Below, one piece after another: positions 16,028 to 24,598 of a DNA stretch of 64,000 bases. The DNA lies in contig NZ_NMQW01000004.1 of the NCBI RefSeq assembly GCF_002234615.1, forward strand, positions 1-64,000, written 5' to 3'. Source of the DNA: Paenibacillus rigui. GTDB taxonomy: Bacteria; Bacillota; Bacilli; Paenibacillales; NBRC-103111. A program made the translations under genes and the position numbers. The notes beneath the pieces are model-generated. The model was given only the letters and a program-made list of their open reading frames with translations, did no database searches and was not told the DNA's origin. Every line of letters begins with the position of its first letter. Positions within the stretch are counted from its first letter, which is position 1.

Positions 16028-16067
16028 AAGAGCTGTACCGGAACAACCGGTGACGGCTCTTTTTTTC
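16028..16067 (+). terminator. Rho-independent terminator separated from the YqfQ-like gene
   Basis: AGAGCTGTACCGG and CCGGTGACGGCTCT form a stem followed by seven T on the plus strand. No plus-strand gene ends nearby except the YqfQ-like gene 1.6 kb away, beyond the IS110 element. Confidence 0.8.
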
Positions 16068-16150
16068 GATCGGAGCATCGCTCAAAGGCGGATAGTCCTC
16101 AAGTTATACTGGCTTTCAGCAAAGCGCATATCTGGGTCTCTGGATACCAC

Positions 16151-16198
16151 AAAAAATCCGGCAAGAACGCATGGAGCGCTCCGCCGGACGGCTGGCTT
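16151..16198 (-). terminator. Terminator of the thuA-like gene
   Basis: TCCGGC/GCCGGA stem followed on the minus strand by six T, about 80 nt after the ThuA stop codon. Confidence 0.75.
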
Positions 16199-16276
16199 CA
16201 GTCTTAGCTATGCAGTTGTTTCGACCCTCAAGGGGAGCAGCTCAGCCCAGAAGATGAGCTTGCCTCCGTTCGATGC

Positions 16277-17014
16277 TTACCCGCGCACCTTCTCCTTGAT
16301 CGGCTCCAGCGGCTTGTGATTGCCGTACACTGGATACTCGCGGGTCGTAGGCGCGGCCCACTTCACGCCGTTCGAGATGACGCGGCGGATTTGCTCGTTG
16401 TAGTACGTCGGATATGTCTCGTGTCCCGGACGGAAGTAGAAGATTTTGCCTTGGCCGCGATGGAACGTGCAGGCGCTGCGGAACACCTCGCCGCCCTCGA
16501 ACCAGCTCACCATGATCAGCTCGTCCGGCTGCGGAATATCGAAGTGCTCGCCGTACATTTCTTCAGCTTCCAGCTCGATATACTGGCCGATGCCTTCCGC
16601 AATCGGGTGTCCCGGGGATACGACCCACAGACGTTCTTTGTCGTCGGCTTCTCTCCACTTCAGGTCGCACGTCGTGCCCATGAGCTTTTTGAAAATTTTG
16701 GAGAAGTGGCCGGAATGCAGCACAATCAAGCCCATTCCGCGCATGACGCGTTCATGTACACGCTCGACGATAGCGTCGGTGACATCGCCGTGGGCTTTAT
16801 GACCCCACCAGATCAACACGTCGGTGTTGTTCAGCTTGTCCTCGGTCAAGCCGTGCTCCGGCTCATCCAATGTCGCGTATTGCACCTCGAACTCGGCTCC
16901 CAAGCCTTCGCCGATCGCTTCATGAATACCGTTCGGGTAGACGGAGCGGACCTTCTCGCTTTCTTTTTCATGACGGAATTCGTTCCATACGGTAACGCGT
17001 AATTTTTGGCTCAT
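16277..17014 (-). CDS. ThuA-like domain protein (trehalose utilisation type)
   Basis: A 245-residue ThuA-family protein with a class I glutamine amidotransferase-like fold. [20 protein letters not shown], then [53 protein letters not shown] and the closing [17 protein letters not shown] are typical. ThuA proteins act in disaccharide utilisation, thought to process keto-sugar intermediates, though the reaction is poorly defined. A ribosome binding site GGAGG precedes the ATG. It is divergent from an AraC regulator gene, which probably controls it. Confidence 0.88.
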   Translation of the reverse strand: MSQKLRVTVWNEFRHEKESEKVRSVYPNGIHEAIGEGLGAEFEVQYATLDEPEHGLTEDKLNNTDVLIWWGHKAHGDVTDAIVERVHERVMRGMGLIVLHSGHFSKIFKKLMGTTCDLKWREADDKERLWVVSPGHPIAEGIGQYIELEAEEMYGEHFDIPQPDELIMVSWFEGGEVFRSACTFHRGQGKIFYFRPGHETYPTYYNEQIRRVISNGVKWAAPTTREYPVYGNHKPLEPIKEKVRG

Positions 17015-17226
17015 GGGCAGTTAACCTCCAGTGAAATGTGTGGCGTTTTCTTTCCTTGATTATATAGGACGGCGCCGCGAAAAAGATATTCTCAATACTG
17101 CCTGCCTTGTATGCAATAATGTCTTCGGTCCTGCAAACGTGCTATACTATTCATGTTTCATTCAACAGGCTAGTATGCAATCTTGTTTTGTCAAAGTTTG
17201 TAAAACCAGGAGGGAACACGCCGCGA

Positions 17227-18144
17227 ATGACCACGCTGTTCGATAACGACATGCTGGAAGCCGACGTTCACAATGAACATGTCGATTACCAGAACCCTCT
17301 GCTGCGCCTCAAAATATGGCAGATTCATGCCCCCCGGCGCACCTTTGCGGAGCCTCAGGCGGTAGGACGCTGGCATTATCATAAAGAAGTGGAGTTTCTC
17401 GCTATGGTCGAAGGCGGCTTAGGCATTCAGACCAAGCACGATTCCCGGCTGCTTCAAGCGGGCGATGTGCACTTGTTCGGCTCCTCTCAGCTTCACCGGA
17501 CAAGACATGAAGGAGTCGAGACGCTGAGCTATATCGTATGCCAGTTCGATTTGGGGCAGCATTTTGATGAGAGCACGATGCCTTATTTGCATTATTTCAG
17601 CGAAGCGCGGCGTCCGCTCGGGCATTTGAATTATATGTTCCGGGACGACCCCGAGGTGCAGAGGCAGGCGTACGGGCTTATTATGGACATTTTCCAGGAA
17701 ACCCAAACCAAGGGGAAGGGGTATGAGCTTGCGATCAGTGCCGCGATCCGCCGTCTGCTGCTGCTGCTGATACGCAACGATACCCGGGAGCTGCTGCACG
17801 GAGCGGACAATCTCGAGCTGATGCGTCTGCAGCCGGCACTGGATTATGTAGACGAGCATCTCAGCGAAAAGATCGCCATCGAGCAGGCCTGCGCGGTGCT
17901 GAATTTGAGCTATCACTATTTCATTAAATATTTTAAAAAGGTGATGGGACTCTCGTTTGTTGACTACGTAAATTATAAACGGATTAAAAAAGCGGAGCGG
18001 CTGCTCCTGACGCAGGATATCAGCATCATGGAGCTTGGGGAAGCCGTCGGCATACCGAATATGGCACAGTTTTACAAGCTGTTCAAGCGGCATAACAACT
18101 GCTCTCCGAAGGAGTTCAAGCTGCGGATGCGGGCGGAGCAGTAA
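17227..18144 (+). CDS. AraC-family regulator, probably of the thuA-like gene
   Basis: A 305-residue regulator with an N-terminal cupin sensing domain (RTFAEPQAVGRWHYHKEVEF, LLQAGDVHLFGSSQLHRT) and a C-terminal double helix-turn-helix (AIEQACAVLNLSYHYFIKYF, then MELGEAVGIPNMAQFYKLFK, with the AraC closing CSPKEFKL). The ATG at 17227 lies 12 nt after AGGAGGG and is preferred to upstream starts in a region with no protein signal. Likely ligand a sugar derivative, by analogy with divergent AraC-ThuA arrangements. Confidence 0.9.
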   Translation: MTTLFDNDMLEADVHNEHVDYQNPLLRLKIWQIHAPRRTFAEPQAVGRWHYHKEVEFLAMVEGGLGIQTKHDSRLLQAGDVHLFGSSQLHRTRHEGVETLSYIVCQFDLGQHFDESTMPYLHYFSEARRPLGHLNYMFRDDPEVQRQAYGLIMDIFQETQTKGKGYELAISAAIRRLLLLLIRNDTRELLHGADNLELMRLQPALDYVDEHLSEKIAIEQACAVLNLSYHYFIKYFKKVMGLSFVDYVNYKRIKKAERLLLTQDISIMELGEAVGIPNMAQFYKLFKRHNNCSPKEFKLRMRAEQ

Positions 18145-18212
18145 GGGCTTGGAGCATGTGCGCGGGCACAGTAAAGGCTGGGCCGGTACGCACCGGCGCT
18201 CAGTTTTCCTAG

Positions 18213-18272
18213 GCACACGAAGGAGGCTGTGATTCACATCCCGGGGGATGGAGTCACAGCCTTCTTCGTGTG
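18213..18272. terminator. Bidirectional terminator
   Basis: CACGAAGGAGGCTGTGA and TCACAGCCTTCTTCGTG form a stem of about 17 bp between the convergent AraC and WYL-regulator genes. Confidence 0.8.
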
Positions 18273-18328
18273 GGCGAACAAGCAGCGCTAGCGCGCTTGC
18301 TGCGAAGGCCGCTGCTATGCAGCCTCCG

Positions 18329-19279
18329 CTAGTACCGGCTCAGCAGCTCCGTCAGTCTTCGTTTCATCTCATCGATCAGCTCCTGCGGATGTTTCACCGT
18401 CGCTCCCTTCCCCAGCCCAATGAAAAATTGGGCCAGGAACGGCAGATCGTACCTCGGAACCTCGCCTTCCAGCCATCCCGAGCCATTGTCCCGGATATGC
18501 AGCTTGGACGCCAGCCAAAGCTCCGCCTCGCATTGCTGAACCCCTGCCTGGGTCAGCTCCGCCTGAAGACGAAGGCGCGCTCCCCCCTGCTCCTCCTGCT
18601 GAAACAGCTCCCGATTCTCCAGATGCACCTCCCGAAGATCCAATGGCTCCGTCCCCGAATTATCGTACACTGCCGAATGAATCCGGTCGCAGCGGAACAC
18701 CCTGTAATCTTGCCTCAGAAAGCAATAGGCGGGACAGTACCACAATCCGTTGCTGGCATAGATGCCGACAGGCTGTATTTTTCTGCATGCAGCCCCCTCC
18801 CTGGAGCCGTAATCGATGAGGATAACCTTCTGGTTCAAGGCCCCGTCGAGCAGGATCGATAAATAAGGGAATTCGTTCTGCCGCCTGGGCGTTACAAAGT
18901 CTACCCGGTTCTTCATTTGGTCGATCCGGTCGCGGATGTCCCCCGACATGTAGTAATAAAATTTGCTCAAGGCCGAGGACGATTCGGCTTCAAAGGGCAG
19001 ATAGGAGTAATGGCGCAGCGCGTGGCATGCGAAAAAGATCGCCACCGCCTCCTCTTCGGTAAATGCGATAGGAGGCAATATTCTCTCGTTCAGCACCTGA
19101 TATCCGCCGTGGGGCCCCACCTCCGAGTACAAAGGCACGCCCAATTCGCTTAATTCCTGGAGGTCTCTCAGGATCGTTCTCTTGGAGACACCGAACTCGT
19201 CGGCTAGCTCCTGTACTTTAAACTTTCGTTTGCGGTTGACGGTCATCATCAAATCCAACAGCCGTTTTGATTTGGACAT
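18329..19279 (-). CDS. YafY-family HTH/WYL regulator
   Basis: A 316-residue regulator with a DeoR/HTH_11 winged helix (LADEFGVSKRTILRDLQEL) and a WYL sensing domain (VILIDYGSREGAACRKIQPV, YASNGLWYCPAYC). Members usually repress or activate an adjacent gene. It is divergent from a VOC-family gene; a TGACA-N5-TGTCA palindrome sits in the intergenic space. WYL domains bind nucleotides or other small ligands; the ligand here is unknown. Confidence 0.9.
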   Translation of the reverse strand: MSKSKRLLDLMMTVNRKRKFKVQELADEFGVSKRTILRDLQELSELGVPLYSEVGPHGGYQVLNERILPPIAFTEEEAVAIFFACHALRHYSYLPFEAESSSALSKFYYYMSGDIRDRIDQMKNRVDFVTPRRQNEFPYLSILLDGALNQKVILIDYGSREGAACRKIQPVGIYASNGLWYCPAYCFLRQDYRVFRCDRIHSAVYDNSGTEPLDLREVHLENRELFQQEEQGGARLRLQAELTQAGVQQCEAELWLASKLHIRDNGSGWLEGEVPRYDLPFLAQFFIGLGKGATVKHPQELIDEMKRRLTELLSRY

Positions 19280-19307
19280 GGATGTACAGCTCCGATATTT
19301 TAGAGTT

Positions 19308-19325
19308 TATGACAATTGTTGTCAC
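19308..19325. promoter_or_regulatory. Candidate operator between the WYL regulator and VOC genes
   Basis: TGACAATTGTTGTCA has inverted TGACA/TGTCA arms in the 108-bp divergent intergenic region. It is the only clear palindrome there. Confidence 0.5.
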
Positions 19326-19387
19326 CATTATAAGCTACAATAAATTTGAAGCCAAATGAAAACCACAATCAAAGGAGCTGTTGAACG

Positions 19388-19813
19388 ATGATTACCCAAT
19401 TGACCCCTTTTATTATGCTGGACAGACAAGCCAATAACGCGATCCGGTTCTACGTGGAAGCCCTCGGTGCAAAGGTGATTTTTAAACAAACGTTCGGGGA
19501 AGGGCCTCAGGATCCCCAGCACCCTTTGTCAGAGGAGGATAAGGACCTGATCTCCCACTCCGTGCTCAAAGTCGGCGAGACCGAGCTCATGGTTTCCGAC
19601 ATGATGCCCGGCCAAACGCCGCAGCAAGGCAATCAGGTTAACATTTGCCTGATTACAGATGATGCGGAGGAAGCGCAGCGGGTGTATGAGGCTTTGTGCC
19701 AGAACGGCCAAGTGGATATTCCGCTGGGCGAGGTGCATTTCAGTCCAGCCTACGGTATGGTGACCGACCGGTACGGCGTCGTGTTTCAAGTGTTCACGAG
19801 GCGTCCGCGCTAA
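19388..19813 (+). CDS. VOC-family (PhnB-like) protein
   Basis: A 141-residue vicinal-oxygen-chelate fold protein: QLTPFIMLDRQANNAIRFYV at the start, EALGAKVIFKQTFGEGPQDP, a middle HSVLKVGETELMVSDMMPG and the closing GMVTDRYGVVFQVFTRRP. This is the PhnB/glyoxalase-like branch, which includes many uncharacterised enzymes and resistance proteins. AAAGGAG precedes the ATG. Probably controlled by the divergent WYL regulator. Confidence 0.88.
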   Translation: MITQLTPFIMLDRQANNAIRFYVEALGAKVIFKQTFGEGPQDPQHPLSEEDKDLISHSVLKVGETELMVSDMMPGQTPQQGNQVNICLITDDAEEAQRVYEALCQNGQVDIPLGEVHFSPAYGMVTDRYGVVFQVFTRRPR

Positions 19814-19865
19814 ACTGCAGGCAGCATGAACACGTGTGGCTGCGCCGCTTGGTGGTTTCGCCACC

Positions 19866-20045
19866 ATGCTAGCTGCTGCATGCGGCGTCACCGCCATGCT
19901 GATTGCTGCATGTGGCGCCGGCACCATGCTGACTGTTGCATGTGGCGCCGGCACCATGCTGGCTGCTGCATGCGGCGTCACCGCCATGCTGACTGCTGCA
20001 TGCGGCGTCACCGCCATGCTGATTGCTGCATGTGGAGGGGCAATC
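19866..20045. repeat. 30-bp tandem repeat, six copies
   Basis: Six 30-bp units built on ATGCTGATTGCTGCATGTGG plus CGYCRNCACC lie between the convergent VOC and nrnB genes. Units alternate between two variants of the last third (GTCACCGCC and GCCGGCACC). The unit length is a multiple of three, so several frames stay open on both strands; none looks like a real protein. TGCTGCATG and GCATGCGGC make the sequence rich in small palindromes. Confidence 0.85.
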
Positions 20046-20063
20046 AGCATACTGATGTGGGCC

Positions 20064-21329
20064 TCACAGCGCCGGAAAGTGCAGAGCTGGGGGGTGTTGG
20101 CTTCCATCTATGAATCCAAAACCCGAGGTTGACGCCGTCCCGCCAGCCTGCTTCCTTCGATCGGCCATGTTCTCCATCAGATAGGCGACATAAGTCTGAT
20201 CCCGGGCGAGCCACGCGGCATAATGCCTTTTGACATAGCGCTCCGCCTCCTCGAACGTCGGGAAGGGCTCGTCCAGCTCCTCCCCATCTACATCCACAAC
20301 CCAACTGTCCCCGGAGGAAAACAGGAATACGTTCTGCTCTTTCCGGTTCTCGTACAGCGAGCCGTAGGCTGAATTTTTCAAATTAAATGTGTTCTGATAC
20401 GCATCGGCACGAATCGGCTCCATCGGGAACGGCTCCGCCACATACAACCGGTACGCATCGTCCGTCATGGACGCTCCGGCTGCTTTCACATGGCCTCCCC
20501 CGCCGAACTGGCCGGCAATCTCCGAGACATCGACATGGTCGTGGATCGTGCGGAAGCTTATTTTTTTGCCGCCCATATTCAGAATGACAATGTAATCGAG
20601 GTGCGGGTTCTCTTTGCCCAGCTCGTTGCCAAGCTCCGAATGGTACGATTCCGCATGGACGATGCCGACGAAATGCTCCTGAACGGGCGCTTGGATGATT
20701 TCCCGCTTTTTCCTCCGCACATACCTTTCAATCTTTTCTTCTTCCAGATCCAATATTTTTTCTTCAAATGCATCGAATGCGAAGTGCTCGCTCTGCTGGA
20801 GGCGCTTCACCATTTTTTCCTCGAATTCCTCATGGGACACCAAATAGAACAGATCGTTCAGGCGCTTGGCCTTCTGCTGCCCGTTCTTCTCCCATTCCCA
20901 TGTATCGTACTGGCGGACCAGCTCGACGAATTCCGCAAGTCCGTTGGACGGCTTCAGAAGCCCGTTCTGCATCAAATATTCATAGAAAAGCGAGGTGGCC
21001 GACGCCAGCTTCCCGTTCTCATATTCCACCTGCACTATGGCCCACGGGTACTTGTTGTAATGGAGCGAGGTTTTGTGATGGTCGATCAGCTTGATTTTGC
21101 CGCCGGACTGCACAAAGGCTTGAATTCCTCGCTCATTCGCCTCATGAACCGACAGGTCGGTGATGAATAAGTAGTTTTTCTTTTTGCCTTTTTCCAAAAA
21201 GCGTTCGACCTGTACGTTGAGCCCGCCGACCGAATTATACCGGATCTCCACCTTGTGCCCGAACGCACATCTCGCCACAATACCGCAGCCGACGCCGTCC
21301 AAATCATTATGCGTGTATAAAAGATACAA
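20064..21329 (-). CDS. nrnB: DHH/DHHA1 phosphoesterase, oligoribonuclease NrnB
   Basis: A 421-residue exonuclease that degrades short oligoribonucleotides (nanoRNA). It has the DHH motifs LLYTHNDLDGVGCGIVARCA, ITDLSVHEANERG and KLIDHHKTS, and the DHHA1 motif FGGGGHVKAAGASM. A TTG at 21329 with GGGGGG 8 nt upstream is the likely start, putting the first Asp motif next to the N-terminus as in B. subtilis NrnB; the longer open frame is not protein-like. Compared with NrnB it carries a C-terminal addition (EELDEPFPTFEEAERYVKRH and onwards). It ends close to the 30-bp repeat. Confidence 0.88.
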   Translation of the reverse strand: MYLLYTHNDLDGVGCGIVARCAFGHKVEIRYNSVGGLNVQVERFLEKGKKKNYLFITDLSVHEANERGIQAFVQSGGKIKLIDHHKTSLHYNKYPWAIVQVEYENGKLASATSLFYEYLMQNGLLKPSNGLAEFVELVRQYDTWEWEKNGQQKAKRLNDLFYLVSHEEFEEKMVKRLQQSEHFAFDAFEEKILDLEEEKIERYVRRKKREIIQAPVQEHFVGIVHAESYHSELGNELGKENPHLDYIVILNMGGKKISFRTIHDHVDVSEIAGQFGGGGHVKAAGASMTDDAYRLYVAEPFPMEPIRADAYQNTFNLKNSAYGSLYENRKEQNVFLFSSGDSWVVDVDGEELDEPFPTFEEAERYVKRHYAAWLARDQTYVAYLMENMADRRKQAGGTASTSGFGFIDGSQHPPALHFPAL

Positions 21330-21574
21330 GTGTTCGTCCCCCCTGTCCTGTTCGGCCAAGATTTGATTCGTTCTTCTGCAAAACAGACTTAAAATACAAC
21401 CTGTAAATTGCCCCGCAGCGCAGCCCTTTATGCGGTACATACCTATTGCTGCTTGCCCCTGCCTGCCCTCGCATATCATTCTTCTGTCAGGACAATATCA
21501 GAGTCCAACTATTTCTCCTTCCGAGCGTCTTCTATACAATGGTAAGTAAGCAATGGAAGGGAATGGTTGCATCC

Positions 21575-23695
21575 ATGAACAATAAATGGGGAAAGCTGGC
21601 CGGCGGCTGCATGTTTGTCCTGCTGCTCGGCATGCTCGCGGCGGGCTGCGCCGATAAAGTAGACCCGAAGCCGGAGGATACGATGAAAGCTTTCGTCGAG
21701 GCCTGGCAGCAAAAGCAGTATGAAGCCATGTATGAGCTGCTACCGGCGGAGACGAAGCAGCAGGTCGCGCTGGATACCTTCGTCACGAGGCACAAATCGA
21801 TCTACGACGGGATCGGGATGAGCGGGCTCGCCATTCAGTGGCAGCCGGTTACACCGAAGCCTGCCGCAGGCGAAGCGGCCGCCGCTCCTCCGAAGAAGCA
21901 GGAACCGGAGGCGGATCCCAATAAAGCCGCATATACTCTGCATGTCGAAATGAATACTTCCGCCGGACCGATTGCCTATGACCAAACTGCACAGCTGGTG
22001 AAAGCAAAGGAAAAAGTGATGGTGAAGGACAAAGAAAAAGAGGTTGAGCGCTGGAGGGTCCGCTGGGACTCGACGTATATTTTCCCGAAGCTGACGGATA
22101 AGGATAAAGTCCGCGTGGAGGAGACACTGCCGCTTCGCGGCGAAATCCTGGACCGGCAAGGACTCGGGCTCGCCATTAATGAGGAAAAGCTGGAGATCGG
22201 GATCATTCCGAAAAAGCTGCCCGACCCGGCGGACGATACCGTGATCAAGCTCGCGGATTTGCTGAAGGTGAACCCGAAGGACATCCAGGCTCAGTTGAAG
22301 GCTACGTGGGTGAAGCCGGATTTTTTCGTTCCGATTACCATTGTCCCGAAGGGGGATAACCGGCTGGAGTCGCTGACCGCTGTCCCGGGCGTAACGTACC
22401 GTACGAAAAAGGTGCGCTCTTATCCCCTGGAAGCCGCCGCCGCGCATTTGATCGGGTACATAGGCAAAATCAACAGCGAGGAGCTCACGAAGTATAAAGA
22501 TAAAGGCTATAAAGCCGATGATTGGATCGGGAAATCCGGCTTGGAGCTTTCCTTCGAGTCCAAGCTGCGGGGTACCGCAGGCAGCCGTATTTATATCGCC
22601 GACGCCGACGGCCGGGAGAAAGCAACACTCGCGCAGCATGACGCGGTCGATGGAGAGAACGTTCAACTGACCATCGATACGGAGCAGCAGCTGAAATTGT
22701 ACCAGCAGCTGGAAAAGGATACGGGAGCAGGAGCCGTCCTGCAGCCAATCACGGGAGAAGTGCTGGCTTTGGTCAGCGCGCCTTCTTTTAACCCGAATAC
22801 GTTCGTCACCGGCGTGTCTGCCGACCAATGGAAGCAGTGGAGCGAGGATCCGAACAAGCCGCTGCTGAACCGTTTTGCCCGGGCTTATGCACCGGGCTCC
22901 TCCTTCAAGCCGATTACCGCAGCAATCGCGCTTCAGGCACAGATGCTCGACCCGAACGCGGAGCGCAGCATCGTCGGCAAGCAGTGGAAGAAGGATGCGT
23001 CCTGGGGCAATTACTATGTGACCCGCGTGTCCGAATCGCAAAGTGCCGTCAATTTGTCCAAGGCGCTGATGTACTCGGATAACATTTACTTCGCGCAAGT
23101 GGCGCTGGAGATGGGAGCGCAGAAGTTTCTCGAAGCAGCCGGAAGGTTCGGATTCGGCGAAAAGCTGCCCGTCCCGCTCGCAATCGACGCCTCCACCCTG
23201 TCCAACAACGGCAAAATGCGCAATGACGTACAGCTCGCCGATTCCGGCTACGGTCAAGGCGAGGTCGTCATGAGCCCGCTGCATGTGGCCGCGGCGTACA
23301 CGGTATTCACGAATAACGGCAACATGATCAAGCCGACCCTGCTGTTGAATGAGGGGCAGAAGGGCGAGGTGTGGAAACCCGGTCTCCTCAGCGCCGATGT
23401 CGCCAAAACCGTTACCGATAAAATGACCGATGTCATCGAAAACCCGTCCGGTACCGGACACGATGCCAAGGTCGACGGGCTTAAGCTCGCCGGCAAAACC
23501 GGCACCGCGGAGCTGAAGGTGAAGAAGGACACCGCCGGACAGGAGAACGGCTGGTTCGTGGCCTTCAACACCGACAACCCGCAGCTGCTGGTCGCCCTGA
23601 TGGTCGAGCAGGTGCAGGATCGCCGGGGCAGCCATTATTTGTCTCCGAAGATCAAGAGCCTGTTCAGTCCCTTGGCGGGGAAGAAGGGGAATTAG
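21575..23695 (+). CDS. pbpC: Class B penicillin-binding protein, PbpC/PBP3 type lipoprotein
   Basis: A 706-residue transpeptidase that cross-links peptidoglycan outside the membrane. The N-terminus has a lipoprotein signal ending in LAAGC (FVLLLGMLAAGCADK). An NTF2-like MecA N-terminal domain follows, with a Pro/Ala/Lys-rich insert around residues 90-115, then the PBP dimer domain (VEETLPLRGEILDRQGLGLA). The transpeptidase motifs are SSFK near residue 441 (APGSSFKPITAA), SDN (MYSDNIYFAQ) and KTG (LAGKTGTAEL). This is the PBP2a/PBP3 layout of Bacillales. The start was chosen for GGAAGGG upstream and the fit of the signal peptide. Confidence 0.92.
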   Translation: MNNKWGKLAGGCMFVLLLGMLAAGCADKVDPKPEDTMKAFVEAWQQKQYEAMYELLPAETKQQVALDTFVTRHKSIYDGIGMSGLAIQWQPVTPKPAAGEAAAAPPKKQEPEADPNKAAYTLHVEMNTSAGPIAYDQTAQLVKAKEKVMVKDKEKEVERWRVRWDSTYIFPKLTDKDKVRVEETLPLRGEILDRQGLGLAINEEKLEIGIIPKKLPDPADDTVIKLADLLKVNPKDIQAQLKATWVKPDFFVPITIVPKGDNRLESLTAVPGVTYRTKKVRSYPLEAAAAHLIGYIGKINSEELTKYKDKGYKADDWIGKSGLELSFESKLRGTAGSRIYIADADGREKATLAQHDAVDGENVQLTIDTEQQLKLYQQLEKDTGAGAVLQPITGEVLALVSAPSFNPNTFVTGVSADQWKQWSEDPNKPLLNRFARAYAPGSSFKPITAAIALQAQMLDPNAERSIVGKQWKKDASWGNYYVTRVSESQSAVNLSKALMYSDNIYFAQVALEMGAQKFLEAAGRFGFGEKLPVPLAIDASTLSNNGKMRNDVQLADSGYGQGEVVMSPLHVAAAYTVFTNNGNMIKPTLLLNEGQKGEVWKPGLLSADVAKTVTDKMTDVIENPSGTGHDAKVDGLKLAGKTGTAELKVKKDTAGQENGWFVAFNTDNPQLLVALMVEQVQDRRGSHYLSPKIKSLFSPLAGKKGN

Positions 23696-23734
23696 GGGTT
23701 CAAGAGTTCAACTGTCATTTATTCAAATTTGAAG

Positions 23735-24421
23735 TTAGTTGCTAACTGGATTTTCTGAAGTGGTTCCGTCAGGATTTAAAATAAATAAGTAAATCTTATT
23801 ATCCTTAGGATTAACATAAGAAATTGAAAATAGGTGTAATTTGTTATTTTTCCAACCAATAAATAAATATGCGCCTATTTTTTTGTTCTTCAGACCTTCT
23901 TCATCAATAACATGATCCGGCAAATCCTTAGCTGTATAATCAGGATCTCTGAAAAGATAATACTTCCAATATGAATCGCTACCATTTTCTAGATCACCAT
24001 TATTGTATGCATTTTCATGTTTATCGGCTAATAGTCCTTGTACTTCTTGTTGTGTTAATCCTAACCTTAATTTCTCTTTGATTTCATTTACTTTTTTATT
24101 TATGTTCTGATCTCTTTCATTAATGTCCCCGGTTCCATGAGTAGTTTTTATTGAAATATTCTTTGTGGAGTCGTCCCACTGGATTTCACTTCCTAACGCT
24201 TCGGCAATCGCTCTCGCAGGTAGATATGAGGTCCCATTAACGATGACTGGAGCTAGCGTGTTACCATCACTGTCCTTAGGTGTCCAGGCCTTGTTGTTGA
24301 GCGTATACTTGATATCATGATTTAAATAAGCCTGAATACTTTCAATGCCTCCAAATGCAAAACTTGTCGATGCAAATGCGATGCAACTAACACCAATCAA
24401 AGTAATCCGTTTCCATTTCAT
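23735..24421 (-). CDS. Secreted protein with a copper-amine-oxidase-like (stalk) domain
   Basis: A 228-residue exported protein with a signal peptide (ITLIGVSCIAFASTSFAFGG) and a copper-amine-oxidase N-terminal-like domain, here about residues 30-90 (YTLNNKAWTPKDSDGNTLAP, VIVNGTSYLPARAIAEALG, WDDSTKNISIKT). The C-terminal half, with GLTQQEVQGLLADKHENAYN and SYWKYYLFRDPDY, resembles SmpA/OmlA-like small domains. Such stalk domains are very common on Paenibacillus surface proteins. It is visibly more AT-rich than its neighbours, suggesting later arrival. ATG at 24421 has GGAG 8 nt upstream. Confidence 0.75.
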   Translation of the reverse strand: MKWKRITLIGVSCIAFASTSFAFGGIESIQAYLNHDIKYTLNNKAWTPKDSDGNTLAPVIVNGTSYLPARAIAEALGSEIQWDDSTKNISIKTTHGTGDINERDQNINKKVNEIKEKLRLGLTQQEVQGLLADKHENAYNNGDLENGSDSYWKYYLFRDPDYTAKDLPDHVIDEEGLKNKKIGAYLFIGWKNNKLHLFSISYVNPKDNKIYLFILNPDGTTSENPVSN

Positions 24422-24529
24422 TTCACCATCTCCATTCACGAAATATATATAACAATGTCCGCTAACATATCCAAATCCTTCAGACTTAGATACTATAAAT
24501 TTACCATATTTTACATAAATATGAATATC

Positions 24530-24575
24530 AAAAGCCCTGCAGCCATCCGTAAATGGTTGCAGGGCCTTGTCTTTA
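24530..24575. terminator. Terminator downstream of the GH88-GH2 operon
   Basis: AAGCCCTGCAGCCAT and ATGGTTGCAGGGCCTT form a stem of about 15 bp just after the GH88 stop codon. Confidence 0.75.
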
Positions 24576-24598
24576 TGAATGATGCTCCGCCAGCGCGA

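Noticed and set aside
16028..16067. The terminator stem as the IS110 target matched by the bridge-RNA guide
   Set aside because: GTGACGGCTCT resembles the guide strand GTGACAGCCTCT only with a gap and a mismatch, and the element ends are not known.
19529..20132. Proteins encoded across the 30-bp repeat on either strand
   Set aside because: Several frames are open at once because of the repeat; they overlap real VOC and nrnB coding sequence and have no start signals.
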